Below are positions 19,364-30,805 of a stretch of DNA of 64,000 bases, piece by piece. The notes under the pieces were generated by a model. The model was given only the letters and a program-made list of their open reading frames with translations, searched no databases and was not told the origin of the DNA. Numbering within the stretch: the stretch's first letter is position 1; the number at the start of each line of letters is the position of its first letter. The stretch is taken from the NCBI RefSeq assembly GCF_013249015.1, contig NZ_JABRPL010000001.1:482318-546317 (forward strand), written 5' to 3'. This stretch comes from Rathayibacter agropyri (GTDB lineage Bacteria > Actinomycetota > Actinomycetes > Actinomycetales > Microbacteriaceae). Both the position numbers and the translations under genes were made by a program.

Positions 19364-20590
19364 TCAGAGGGAAGGCAGCACCGCGCGGCTCGACAGTCCG
19401 GCCCGCGCCGCCCGCGCGTAGGCGGGAGGGAGCGCGGCGAGCAGCGCGTCGACGTCGGCGTCGCTCGACGTGTGCCCGAGCGTCATCCGAAGGACCCCGC
19501 GCGCCTCGTCCTCGCTGCGGCCGAGCGCGAGGACCACATGAGAGGGTTCGGGGATGCCCGCTGTGCAGGCGGAGCCGGTCGAGACAGAGACACCCGCGCC
19601 GTCCAGCAAGAAGAGCAGGGAGTCACCCTGGGCGCCGGGGAACGCGAGGTGCGCGTTGTTCGAGACGCGGCGGCCGGAGTCGAGCGGCGGACCGGTCAGC
19701 GTCGCTCCCGGCACAGCCGCGAGGGCGCCGATGACCAGCCGGTCGCGCAGGAGGGTGAGGCGACGGGTCTCGCCGGGGAGTTCTGCCTCCGCCTCGACCG
19801 CGGCGGCCGCGAACGCCGCGGCACCCGGAACGTCCTGGGTGCCCGAGCGCACGCCGCGCTGCTGGCCGCCTCCGTGCAGCACCGGCACCACACGCGCGTC
19901 GCGCGCGAGCATGAGGGCGCCTGTGGCGATCGGTCCACCGACCTTGTGGCCCGACACGCTGACGGCGACGAGCCCCACGCCGCCGCGCGAACCGGAGGCG
20001 CGGCGCACCTCGTCGATCCGCAGCGGCAGGTGACCCAGGGCGGCGACCGCGTCGAGGTGCAGCGGCACGCCGGCGCGGGCGCAGACCTCGGCGAGGGCAA
20101 CCACGGGGTTGATCGTGCCGATTTCATTGTTCACCCATAGCGCGGTCACCAGGGCAACGGAGCCGGGATCGCGCTCAAGCGCCGCAGCGAGCGCGTCTGG
20201 CTGCAGAGTCCCCTCGGCGTCGAGCGGTAGCCACTCGATGCTGGCGCCCTCGTGCTCGGCGAGCCAGGCGGCACTATCGAGAGTGGCGTGGTGCTCTCCC
20301 TCGGCGACGAGCAGGCGCGTGCGGGAAGGGTTCTCCGCGCGCCGCTGCCAGAACAGGCCCTTGATTCCGAGATTGATCGCCTCGGTCCCTCCCGCGGTCA
20401 GGACGACCTCGATGGGCTCGCAGCCGAGCACACCGGCGAGCGCCGCGCGCGCGTCTTCGAGTCGCCGTCGTGCTTCCTGACCCGAGGCGTGCACGGAAGA
20501 GGGGTTGCCGAGCTGCGCCGAGGCCTGGGCGAACGCGGTGAGAGCAGTGGTACGCAGCGGCGTGGTCGCGGCGTGGTCGAGGTAGATCAT
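19364..20590 (-). CDS. Cysteine desulfurase (NifS/IscS type)
   Basis: A 408-residue PLP enzyme that converts cysteine to alanine plus enzyme-bound persulfide. Visible are the N-terminus 'YLDHAATTPLR', 'AGGTEAINLGIKG', 'GEHHATLDSAAWL', the PLP Lys in 'VSVSGHKVGGP' and the active Cys in 'STGSACTAG'. The position just before mnmA suggests it feeds tRNA thiolation, though it could also serve Fe-S assembly. ATG 20590 is used (GGGAGG 10 bases upstream); ATG 20599 is an alternative. The gene is divergent from glgX with only 64 bases between starts. Confidence 0.93.
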   Translation of the reverse strand: MIYLDHAATTPLRTTALTAFAQASAQLGNPSSVHASGQEARRRLEDARAALAGVLGCEPIEVVLTAGGTEAINLGIKGLFWQRRAENPSRTRLLVAEGEHHATLDSAAWLAEHEGASIEWLPLDAEGTLQPDALAAALERDPGSVALVTALWVNNEIGTINPVVALAEVCARAGVPLHLDAVAALGHLPLRIDEVRRASGSRGGVGLVAVSVSGHKVGGPIATGALMLARDARVVPVLHGGGQQRGVRSGTQDVPGAAAFAAAAVEAEAELPGETRRLTLLRDRLVIGALAAVPGATLTGPPLDSGRRVSNNAHLAFPGAQGDSLLFLLDGAGVSVSTGSACTAGIPEPSHVVLALGRSEDEARGVLRMTLGHTSSDADVDALLAALPPAYARAARAGLSSRAVLPSL

Positions 20591-20641
20591 GACAGCCATT
20601 CCTCCCGCGTCAGGGGCACGGAGGAGGCCGGTGCCCGTCAC

Positions 20642-20647
20642 TACTGT
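20642..20647 (+). promoter_or_regulatory. Candidate -10 box; leaderless glgX transcript
   Basis: TACTGT lies 7 bases before the glgX ATG and there is no Shine-Dalgarno sequence. That spacing places the transcription start at or next to the ATG, as in leaderless actinobacterial mRNAs. The same TACTGT plus 6 bases precedes the glgE GTG. Confidence 0.5.
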
Positions 20648-20654
20648 AAGTCGC

Positions 20655-22745
20655 ATGACCTCTCACGATCCCCTGGCCCGGCTCGGCGTGAGCGTCGGCG
20701 ATCAGGGCGGGGAGTTGCGGGTCTGGTCGGACAGCGCGAGTGCCGTCGACCTCCTCCTGTATGACGACAAGGACCCGGCCTGGATCACGCGGACCGTTCC
20801 GCTCGCCCGCGACGATGACGCCGTGTGGTCCGTGCACTCCGAGCTGCTGGTGCCCGGCCGCCGCTACGCCCTTCGCGTCGACGGCCCGAGCGGACCGCGC
20901 CACCGATTCGACCCCCGGCGCGCCCTGCTCGAGCCCTACTCGAGGGGTCTGCACCGGGTGGCTGAGAACGAGTGGCGCTCGGTCGTCGTCGACGACGCGT
21001 TCGACTGGGGCGCCTCCTCCCGCCCGGGCACGCCGCTGGCCAGCACCGTGATCTATGAGGCGCACGTGAAGGGCCTGACGAAGCTGAACTCCGCACTCCC
21101 CGCGGAGCTGCGCGGCACCTACGCGGGCCTGGCCCACGAGTCGACGATCGCTGCCCTGCTCGATCTCGGGATGACGGCGGTCGAGCTGCTGCCCGTGCAT
21201 GCGTTCGTCTCGGAGCAGCGGCTGCTGCGGCAGGGCCTCACCAACTACTGGGGCTACAACACGCTGAACTTCTTCAGTCCGCACGCCGCGTACGCCTCCC
21301 CCAGCGCCCAACGTGGCGGGCCGAGCGCGGTGCTGCGCGAGTTCAAGGGGATGGTGAAGTTGCTGCACGAGGCCGGCCTCGAGGTGATCCTCGACGTCGT
21401 CTACAACCACACGGCGGAAGAGGGTCCCGGCGGTCCGATGTCGAGCCTGCGCGGGATCGACGACGCGGGCTGGTACCGCCAGACAGCACAGGGTCACTAC
21501 GTCGATGTCACGGGCTGCGGCAACACGATCGATTTCGGCCGGCCCGCGGCGCAACGGCTGGTCCTCGACTCCCTGCGCTACTGGTCCGGCGAACTGGGGA
21601 TCGACGGCTTCAGGCTCGACCTCGCGGCCACGCTCGGCCGCGACGAGAACGCTCACTTTCACCGCGACCACCCGCTGCTCCGGGCCGCCGTCGAGGATGC
21701 AGCGCTGGCCGGCGTGAAGATGATCGCCGAGCCGTGGGACGTGGGCATGGGCGGCTGGCAGACGGGTAACTTCCCGGCCGGCTGGTCGGAATGGAACGAC
21801 CGCTACCGCGATCGGGCGCGGAACTTCTGGCTCTCGGACATCGACTACGCCCGGCGCGCGGGGACGGCACCCGTCGGCATCGGCGGATTCGCGACGCGGC
21901 TCTCCGGCTCCTCCAACACCTTCTCGGCCGAGCGGGGCCCGCTCGCCTCCGTCAATTTCGTCACGGCGCACGACGGCTTTACCCTTGCCGATCTTGTCTC
22001 GTACACCGTCAAGCACAACGTCGGCAACGGCGAGTCCAACCGCGACGGAGCCGACACCAACCGCTCCTTCAACCACGGCTTCGAGGGCCCAACGACCGAC
22101 GAGCGGATCACCCTCGACCGCCGAAAAGCGATGCGCAACCTGCTCGGCACTCTGCTGCTCTCGGCCGGCGTCCCGATGCTGACAGCGGGCGATGAGACCG
22201 GGCGCAGTCAGCGCGGCAACAACAACGCGTACTGCCAAGACTCTGACCTGACCTGGCTGCGCTGGGAGGGCCTTGCTGACTGGCAGCTGGCGCTGCGGGC
22301 ACACACCCGCACACTCCTCCGTCTCCGCCGCGAGCATCCGGCGCTGCGGCCCTCCCGCTACGGCCGGGGCGAGGAGGTCACGCCGGGAGCGAGCAGCATG
22401 CGCTGGTTCGATGCGCACGGCCGCGGCATGTCTGACGAGGACTGGACCTCGGCCGCGCACCGGACGCTGCAGTACCTTGCGGCGTCGACGCACGTCAACG
22501 GGGATCCCGACCGGGTGCTCCTCGTCGTGCACGGCGTGGAGCAGGACACCACGGTCGTGCTCGCGGAGAATTCGGGCGTCACCGGCTACACGCGACTGTG
22601 GAACAGTGCGGAGCCGGAGCCGCTGGAGCACGGCGAGTCCTTCGCGGCAGGCCAGGTCATCCGCGTGGCCGCGACGTCGATGCAGCTCTTCGTGGCGCAC
22701 GGGTCGGCTCCGGAGCAGGAGTTGGCTCCGGAGCAGGACGCCTGA
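20655..22745 (+). CDS. glgX: Glycogen debranching enzyme
   Basis: A 696-residue GH13 isoamylase-type debranching enzyme that hydrolyses alpha-1,6 branches. An N-terminal CBM48-like beta domain is followed by the catalytic barrel. The barrel shows 'LDVVYNHTAEE' (region I), 'DGFRLDLAATLG' (catalytic nucleophile Asp), 'KMIAEPWDVGMGGW' (acid/base Glu) and 'FVTAHDGFTLADLV' (region IV). The 'TNYWGYNTLNFFSPHAAYA' segment is typical of GlgX/TreX. ATG 20655 is preferred over the longer frame, which runs into the divergent gene. It shares a one-base overlap with the ybaK-like gene. Confidence 0.95.
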   Translation: MTSHDPLARLGVSVGDQGGELRVWSDSASAVDLLLYDDKDPAWITRTVPLARDDDAVWSVHSELLVPGRRYALRVDGPSGPRHRFDPRRALLEPYSRGLHRVAENEWRSVVVDDAFDWGASSRPGTPLASTVIYEAHVKGLTKLNSALPAELRGTYAGLAHESTIAALLDLGMTAVELLPVHAFVSEQRLLRQGLTNYWGYNTLNFFSPHAAYASPSAQRGGPSAVLREFKGMVKLLHEAGLEVILDVVYNHTAEEGPGGPMSSLRGIDDAGWYRQTAQGHYVDVTGCGNTIDFGRPAAQRLVLDSLRYWSGELGIDGFRLDLAATLGRDENAHFHRDHPLLRAAVEDAALAGVKMIAEPWDVGMGGWQTGNFPAGWSEWNDRYRDRARNFWLSDIDYARRAGTAPVGIGGFATRLSGSSNTFSAERGPLASVNFVTAHDGFTLADLVSYTVKHNVGNGESNRDGADTNRSFNHGFEGPTTDERITLDRRKAMRNLLGTLLLSAGVPMLTAGDETGRSQRGNNNAYCQDSDLTWLRWEGLADWQLALRAHTRTLLRLRREHPALRPSRYGRGEEVTPGASSMRWFDAHGRGMSDEDWTSAAHRTLQYLAASTHVNGDPDRVLLVVHGVEQDTTVVLAENSGVTGYTRLWNSAEPEPLEHGESFAAGQVIRVAATSMQLFVAHGSAPEQELAPEQDA

Positions 22746-23227
22746 TGTCGCGAAACGGACCGGGGACTCCCGCGACGGTCGCGCTGACAGCGGCGGGCCT
22801 CCCTTTCCTCCCGCGGGAGTACCGCCACGACCCGTCGATGACGAGCTACGGGACCGAGGCCGCCCAGGCGCTCGGCGTGGAGCCGGAGCGGGTCTTCAAG
22901 ACTCTTGTGGTCGATGTGGATGGCGAACTCGTGGTCGGCATCGTGCCGGTGACCGGCTCGCTCGATCTCAAGGAGCTCGCCGCGGCAGTCGGTGGCAAGC
23001 GCGCCGTGATGGCCGACCCCGCACTCGCGCAGCGCCGCACCGGCTACGTACTGGGCGGAATCTCGCCGATCGGCCAGCGGACGCGACACCGCACGGTGCT
23101 CGACGAGACCGCCGAACTCTTCGACACCGTGCTCGTCTCGGGCGGTCGCCGCGGTTTTGACATCGAGCTCGCCCCCGCCGACCTCGTCGCCGCGACCGGC
23201 GCCCAGCTCGCGCACCTCACCCGCTGA
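22745..23227 (+). CDS. YbaK/EbsC-family aminoacyl-tRNA deacylase
   Basis: A 160-residue protein of the YbaK/ProX superfamily, most like Cys-tRNA(Pro) deacylases. 'VFKTLVVDVDGELVVGIVPVTGSLDLKEL' contains the conserved Lys of the editing pocket ('FKTLV'), and 'RRTGYVLGGISPIGQRTRH' matches the family glycine loop. It hydrolyses mischarged tRNA and so guards translation fidelity. The ATG overlaps the glgX TGA (TGATG), so it is coupled to glgX although the functions seem unrelated. Confidence 0.9.
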   Translation: MSRNGPGTPATVALTAAGLPFLPREYRHDPSMTSYGTEAAQALGVEPERVFKTLVVDVDGELVVGIVPVTGSLDLKELAAAVGGKRAVMADPALAQRRTGYVLGGISPIGQRTRHRTVLDETAELFDTVLVSGGRRGFDIELAPADLVAATGAQLAHLTR

Positions 23228-23242
23228 CCCGCGCGTCGTCGT

Positions 23243-23315
23243 CCCTCCCGCGAGATGCCACTGTGCTCACGTTCTTCCGCGTGTCGCGTACCCAAGTGGT
23301 ATCTCGCGGAGGGGG
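23243..23315. repeat. Long imperfect inverted repeat between convergent genes
   Basis: CGCGAGATGCCACT (left arm) pairs with AGTGGTATCTCGCG (right arm), one mismatch over 14 bp. The pairing extends outward through CCCTC / GAGGG with a one-base bulge and encloses a loop of about 32 bases. It lies between the stop codons of the ybaK-like gene and glgP. It may be a two-way terminator or a copy of a dispersed palindromic repeat. Confidence 0.6.
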
Positions 23316-23322
23316 AACCGGG

Positions 23323-25899
23323 TTAGGTGGCGGCGGCGGTGAGGCCGAGTTCGGCCGGGCGGGCGAGGAGCGGGTGGCGGGGTACCACGCGGACGGTGTA
23401 GCCGAAAGGGCCGCTGCGGTCGAGGGTCAACACGCCCGCGTACGGGACGCGTCCGACCGCGTCGGCAGGGACGACAGCGCCCGCTTCCTCCGCCACCTCG
23501 AGCTCGTGCCGACGCACCGAGGTCAGCGAGCCGTCGGCGGCTGAGGTGCCGTACACCACTTCCACTGTGACGTCGGCGGGCGAGAGTTCGCCCAGGCGCA
23601 CCCCCGCGCGCACCGCGAGCCGGTCGCCGCGCTGCGGCACTGCGTCGATCCCGCCCGATTCGACCGAGGCCACAACGACGCCCGGCCAGCCCGCACGGAC
23701 CCGGCGCTTCCAGGACGCGAGCTCCTTCGCCGGCTCGAAGTGATCGTCTGAGACCGCGCGCGCTGCCTCCGCCGCCGGCTGGTAAAGGGCCGCGACGTAC
23801 TCGCGCACCATCCGCTCGGCTGAGAGTGTGGGCGAGAGTGTCGCCAGAGTGTGGCGGATCGAGCGCACCCAGCGGTGCGGAACGCCGTCGTTGTCGCGCT
23901 CGTAGAAGCGCGGCACGACCTCGGATTCGAGCAACTCGTACAGCGCGTCGGCCTCGAGCGTGTCGCGGGCCTCGGGGTCGAGGGCGCGGTCGGAGGAGGG
24001 GATCGCCCAGCCGTTGTCGCCGTCAAAGTACTCGTTCCACCAACCGTCCAGGATCGAGAGGTTCAGCGAGCCGTTCAGGGCCGCCTTCATCCCGGAGGTG
24101 CCGCACGCCTCAAGCGGTCGCAGCGGATTGTTCAGCCAGACGTCGGTGCCTGGGTAGAGCAGTTGAGCCATCGCGATGTCGTAATCGGGCAGGAACACCA
24201 TGTGCCGGCGGATGTCAGGCTCCTGCGCGAAGCGAACCAGCTTCTGGATGAGCCGTTTCCCCTCCTCGTCCGCCGGGTGCGACTTGCCCGCGATGACGAT
24301 CTGGATCGGGTGCTCTGGATGAGTGAGCAGCGCGCGCAGGCGCTCAGGGTCGTGCAGCATCAGGGTCAGGCGTTTGTAGGTGGGCACGCGCCGTGCGAAG
24401 CCGACCGTGAGCACATCCGGGTCGAGGATCTGGTCGAGCCATGCCGGCGGTGACCCGCCCGGATTTTGTTCCTGCCAGGAGCGAGTAGCGCGTCGACGCG
24501 CGTCCTGCACGAGCTGGTCCCGCATCGTCCGGCGGGCCCGCCAGAGTGCGTCATCGCCGAGGTCTTCCGAGGCCCAGTCGGCCCGGGTCGTGTCGTCGGT
24601 GCCCAGCCGATCCCGCGCCAGTGCCCGAAGAATCGGGTCGGTCCACGTCGCCGCATGCACCCCGTTCGTGATCGAGCCGATCGGTATCTCCGCCGTCTCA
24701 AAGCCGGGCCACAGACTCGCGAACATCGACCGGCTCACCTCACCGTGCAGGGAGGAGACGCCGTTCGAGCGCTGCGCCAGGCGCAGACCCATGTACGCCA
24801 TGTTGAACGCGGTGCTTCCGGAGTCGCCCGGCTCGGCTCCCAGCTCCAGGACGTCCTCGACCTGCACCCCGGGCAGCAGCTCGGTGGAGAAGTACCGACC
24901 GATCAGCGCCCGGTCGAAGCGGTCGATACCCGCAGGCACAGGGGTGTGCGTGGTGAACACCGTGCTCGCTCGCACCACTTGCAGTGCCTGATCGAAGTCG
25001 AGCCCTGCGCCGATCAGGCCCGAGATGCGTTCGAGCCCCTGAAAGCCGGCGTGGCCCTCGTTGGTGTGGAACACCTCCGGGACCGCAGTGCCCGAGACCT
25101 CGGCCCACAACTCGAGCGCGCGCACGCCGCCGATCCCGAGCAGCAACTCCTGCAGGAGACGGTGCTCGCTCTCTCCCCCGTAGAGACGGTCGGTGACCGA
25201 GCGCAGCGCGTCCTCGTTCTCGGGGATGTCGGCGTCGAGCAGGAGCAGCGTCACCCGGCCAACCTCGGCACGCCAGACCCTGGCGTACAGCGCCCGGCCC
25301 TCCGGCAGCGCGAGCACGATCCTGGCGGGCGACCCGTCGGCGCGCCGCACGACGCGCAGCGGCAGGCCGTCCGGGTCGAGCGAGGGGTAGGACTCGAGCT
25401 GCCAGCCATCAGCCGAGAGGCCCTGCGAGAAGTAGCCGGAGCGGTAGAACAGGCCGACTCCGATCAGCGGCACACCCAGGTCCGAGGAGGCTTTGAGGTG
25501 GTCGCCCGCGAGGATGCCGAGCCCACCGGAGTACTGCGGAAGCGCCGCGGCGATGCCGAATTCCGGCGAGAAGTAGGCGACTGAACGCGGTACCCCCTCC
25601 GCCAGCGACTGGTACCAGCGCGGCTCGGTGCGGTACCGCTCGAGCTCGTCGCGCAGGCGCCATGCCTCATCGACGAAGCCCTGGTCTCTGGCGAGTTCGG
25701 CGAGGCGCTCGGGGCTGACCGCTCCGAGCAGCGCCGTCGGGTCGGCTCCGCCACGACGCCAGAGCTCGGGGTCGACCCGCTCGAACAGGCGCCGGATGGG
25801 CTCGTGCCACGCCCAGCGCAGGTTGCCAGCCAGCTCGCCCAGAGCCGAGAGCTCGGGCGGAAGGACAGAGCGGACGATGAAGCGGCGGATCGCCTTCAC
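23323..25899 (-). CDS. glgP: Alpha-glucan phosphorylase
   Basis: An 858-residue glycogen/maltodextrin phosphorylase of the TIGR02094 type, which releases glucose-1-phosphate from alpha-1,4 glucans. An N-terminal DUF3417 domain ('LGELAGNLRWAWHEPIRRLFERVDPELW') is typical of this group. Catalytic signatures are 'YFSPEFGIAAALPQYSGGLG', 'FHTNEGHAGF', 'VPTYKRLTLML' and the PLP Lys region 'EACGTSGMKAALNGSLNLS'. It is divergent from glgE across about 200 bases that contain spaced direct repeats, so shared control is likely. Confidence 0.95.
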   Translation of the reverse strand: MKAIRRFIVRSVLPPELSALGELAGNLRWAWHEPIRRLFERVDPELWRRGGADPTALLGAVSPERLAELARDQGFVDEAWRLRDELERYRTEPRWYQSLAEGVPRSVAYFSPEFGIAAALPQYSGGLGILAGDHLKASSDLGVPLIGVGLFYRSGYFSQGLSADGWQLESYPSLDPDGLPLRVVRRADGSPARIVLALPEGRALYARVWRAEVGRVTLLLLDADIPENEDALRSVTDRLYGGESEHRLLQELLLGIGGVRALELWAEVSGTAVPEVFHTNEGHAGFQGLERISGLIGAGLDFDQALQVVRASTVFTTHTPVPAGIDRFDRALIGRYFSTELLPGVQVEDVLELGAEPGDSGSTAFNMAYMGLRLAQRSNGVSSLHGEVSRSMFASLWPGFETAEIPIGSITNGVHAATWTDPILRALARDRLGTDDTTRADWASEDLGDDALWRARRTMRDQLVQDARRRATRSWQEQNPGGSPPAWLDQILDPDVLTVGFARRVPTYKRLTLMLHDPERLRALLTHPEHPIQIVIAGKSHPADEEGKRLIQKLVRFAQEPDIRRHMVFLPDYDIAMAQLLYPGTDVWLNNPLRPLEACGTSGMKAALNGSLNLSILDGWWNEYFDGDNGWAIPSSDRALDPEARDTLEADALYELLESEVVPRFYERDNDGVPHRWVRSIRHTLATLSPTLSAERMVREYVAALYQPAAEAARAVSDDHFEPAKELASWKRRVRAGWPGVVVASVESGGIDAVPQRGDRLAVRAGVRLGELSPADVTVEVVYGTSAADGSLTSVRRHELEVAEEAGAVVPADAVGRVPYAGVLTLDRSGPFGYTVRVVPRHPLLARPAELGLTAAAT

Positions 25900-26013
25900 G
25901 GCACCCCTCGACTCTCTGCGGACTCAGGAGAGACGGTCGCGGAGCACCGTCGCGGTCGCGCTCGGTCACCCTAGCGGAGCGTCCCGGTCCCCGATCGGCT
26001 CCGGCGCGGACTG

Positions 26014-26048
26014 TTCGCACGGCTCCGGGAATTATTCGCACAGCTCCG
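26014..26048. repeat. Direct repeats in the glgP-glgE divergent promoter region
   Basis: TTCGCACGGCTCCG and TTCGCACAGCTCCG (13 of 14 identical) start exactly 21 bases apart, two helical turns. A third GGCTCCG lies 24 bases further towards glgP. The position between two glucan genes makes regulator binding sites plausible. Confidence 0.5.
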
Positions 26049-26089
26049 CGGGCGGGCGCAAGCGTCGTGTGCGCGCGGTCGGCGATCGC

Positions 26090-26095
26090 TACTGT
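26090..26095 (+). promoter_or_regulatory. Candidate -10 box; leaderless glgE transcript
   Basis: TACTGT ends 6 bases before the glgE GTG and no Shine-Dalgarno sequence is present. This is the same hexamer and nearly the same spacing as at glgX. Confidence 0.5.
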
Positions 26096-26101
26096 CGTGA
26101 C

Positions 26102-28305
26102 GTGGCTCAGTTACCTTTCGGCAAGGCTCCGCACGGCAAGGACGCACGACGAGCGGATCGCGAACGCGCACCCGAAGCGCCCCCCGAAGTGGAGGTGGTC
26201 GACCCGGCACCCACCGTTCCCGCCGCCGCTTCGGCTCCGGCGGCCGCGGCGGCTCCCGCGGCCTCCGACGCCCCGCCGGTCGCCGAGGCGCCGGCCACCA
26301 CCGGCAGCGGCTACCGCGTGCGCGCCGAGCGCATCCCAATCCTCGATCCGCAGCCCCGGCTCGAGGACGACCGGTGGCCCGCGAAGGCGTTCGTCGGCGA
26401 GGTCGTCCCCTTCGCCGCCACCGCGTTCCGTGAGGGCCACGATCTCATCGGCGTCGACCTCCTGCTCACGTCCCCCACTGGGGCACAGTCGGAGCACCGC
26501 ATGTCGCTGCTCGCGACGGGAACAGACCGGTACGGCCGCCTGGTGCTACTGGACGCCGAGGGTGACTGGACGTACCGCATCCGCGCCTTCGCTGACGACT
26601 GGGCCACCTGGCTGCACACCGCCGAGGTCAAGATTCCGGCGGGCCTGGACATCGAGGTCACCTTCGCACTCGGCGCAGGCCTCCTGCGCACCGGCGCGGA
26701 CGACGAGACCCGGCCCCCGGCCGAGCGCGACCTACTCGCCGACACCGCCTCCCGCCTGGCCGACACCGACCTGCCGGCCGACGAGCGCCTGGCCGCGGCG
26801 ACCGACTCCGCCGTGCACGACGCGCTCGACGCCCGTCCGGTGAGGAGCCTTGCCAGCGTGTCGGAGCACCGGACCGTGCACGTCGAGCGCACCCGCGCTG
26901 GCGTCGGCGCCTGGTACGAGTTCTTCCCCCGCTCCGAAGGCGCCGTGCGCCACGACGACGGCACCGTCACCAGCGGATCGTTCCGCACCGCGATCGACCG
27001 CGTCCCCGCCGTTGCGGCGATGGGCTTCGACGTGCTCTACCTGCCGCCGATCCACCCCATCGGCCGAGCTTTCCGCAAGGGCCCGAACAACACCCTCGAG
27101 GCCGGCGAGAGCGACCCGGGGTCCCCCTGGGCGATCGGCTCAGCCGAGGGTGGCCACGACGCGATCCACCCCGACCTCGGCACCCTCGACGACTTCCGTG
27201 CGTTCCACTCCGCGGTCACCGACGCCGGCCTCGAACTCGCCCTCGACTTTGCACTGCAGGCGTCACCGGATCACCCCTGGGTCACCAGCCATCCGGAGTG
27301 GTTCACCACGCTTCCGGACGGCACGATCGCCTACGCCGAAAACCCGCCGAAGAAATACCAGGACATCTACCCGATCAACTTCGACAACGACCCCGCGGGT
27401 ATCCGCCAGGAGGCGCTGCGAGTCCTGCGCCACTGGATCTCGCTCGGCGTGCGGATTTTCCGCGTCGACAACCCCCACACGAAACCGCTCGACTTCTGGG
27501 AGTTCGTCATCCACGAGATCACCGCGGAGCACCCCGAGGTGCTGTTCCTCGCGGAGGCGTTCACCCGCCCGGCGATCATGCGGGCGCTCGGCAAGGTCGG
27601 CTTCCAGCAGTCGTACTCGTACTTCACCTGGCGCAACACCAAGGAGGAGTTGGCCGAGTTCTTCACCAGCATCGCGCACGAGACGGCCAACTACATGCGG
27701 CCAAACCTGTTCGTGAACACGCCGGACATCCTCACCGAGTACCTCCAGTACGGCGGACGGCCTGCCTACAAGGTCCGTGCCGCGCTGGCCGCGACCGCGT
27801 CTCCGCTCTGGGGCGTCTACGCCGGCTATGAGCTGGTCGAGAACGTCGCACGCCCGGGCGCCGAGGAGAACATCGACAACGAGAAGTACGAGTACAAGAC
27901 GCGCGATTGGGCGGGTGCGGAGGAGTCGGGCCGCTCGCTGGCGCCGTACCTCACGCGCCTCAACGAGATCCGACGGGCGCACCCTGCCCTGGGGCAGCTG
28001 CGCAACCTCCTGGTGCACGGCAGCGACGACGACGCGATTCTCGTCTACTCCAAGCACTTGCAGCGGGCGTTCACCGGAACGGGAGCGGCAGACACACTCC
28101 TCGTGGTCGTCAACACCGATCCGCACTCGGCCCGCGAAACCACCGTGCACCTCGACCTGCCCGCGATCGGGCTCGACTGGGGTGCGAGATTCGAGGTCGA
28201 GGACCTGATCACGGGCTCCGTCTGGACCTGGGGCAGCGACAACTACGTGCGGCTCGACTCCTTCGTCGAGCCCGTGCACATCCTGAGCGTGAAGGCGGAC
28301 GAACG

Positions 28306-28309
<4 letters not shown>
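26102..28309 (+). CDS. glgE: Maltosyltransferase GlgE
   Basis: A 735-residue GH13_3 alpha-1,4-glucan:maltose-1-phosphate maltosyltransferase, which extends linear alpha-glucan. An unusual Ala/Pro-rich N-terminal tail (about residues 20-65) precedes the domain of unknown fold that begins '[21 protein letters not shown]'. The catalytic barrel shows '[14 protein letters not shown]', '[18 protein letters not shown]' (nucleophile Asp), '[15 protein letters not shown]' (acid/base Glu) and 'KYEYKTRDW'. GTG 26102 is chosen from the -10 spacing. The gene overlaps glgB by four bases. No TreS or Pep2 that would make maltose-1-phosphate is in the window. Confidence 0.95.
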
Positions 28310-30738
<2,429 letters not shown>

Positions 30739-30740
30739 CC

Positions 30741-30790
30741 CCCTCCCCCTCATCCCACCCCCCTTCTGGCGGGAGAGGGGGCGGGGAGGG
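30741..30790. terminator. G/C hairpin between convergent glgB and thioredoxin-like gene
   Basis: CCCTCCCC pairs with GGGGAGGG across a purine/pyrimidine-asymmetric loop. It lies just after the glgB stop and before the end of the opposite gene. Confidence 0.45.
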
Positions 30791-30805
30791 AGAGGGCGGG
30801 ACGGG

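Noticed and set aside
20610..22700. 696-codon minus-strand ORF opposite glgX
   Set aside because: Antisense shadow of GlgX; no recognisable motif and no ribosome site.
26014..26048. CRISPR array
   Set aside because: Only two full repeats with one short spacer; no other repeat-spacer arrays or cas genes in the window.
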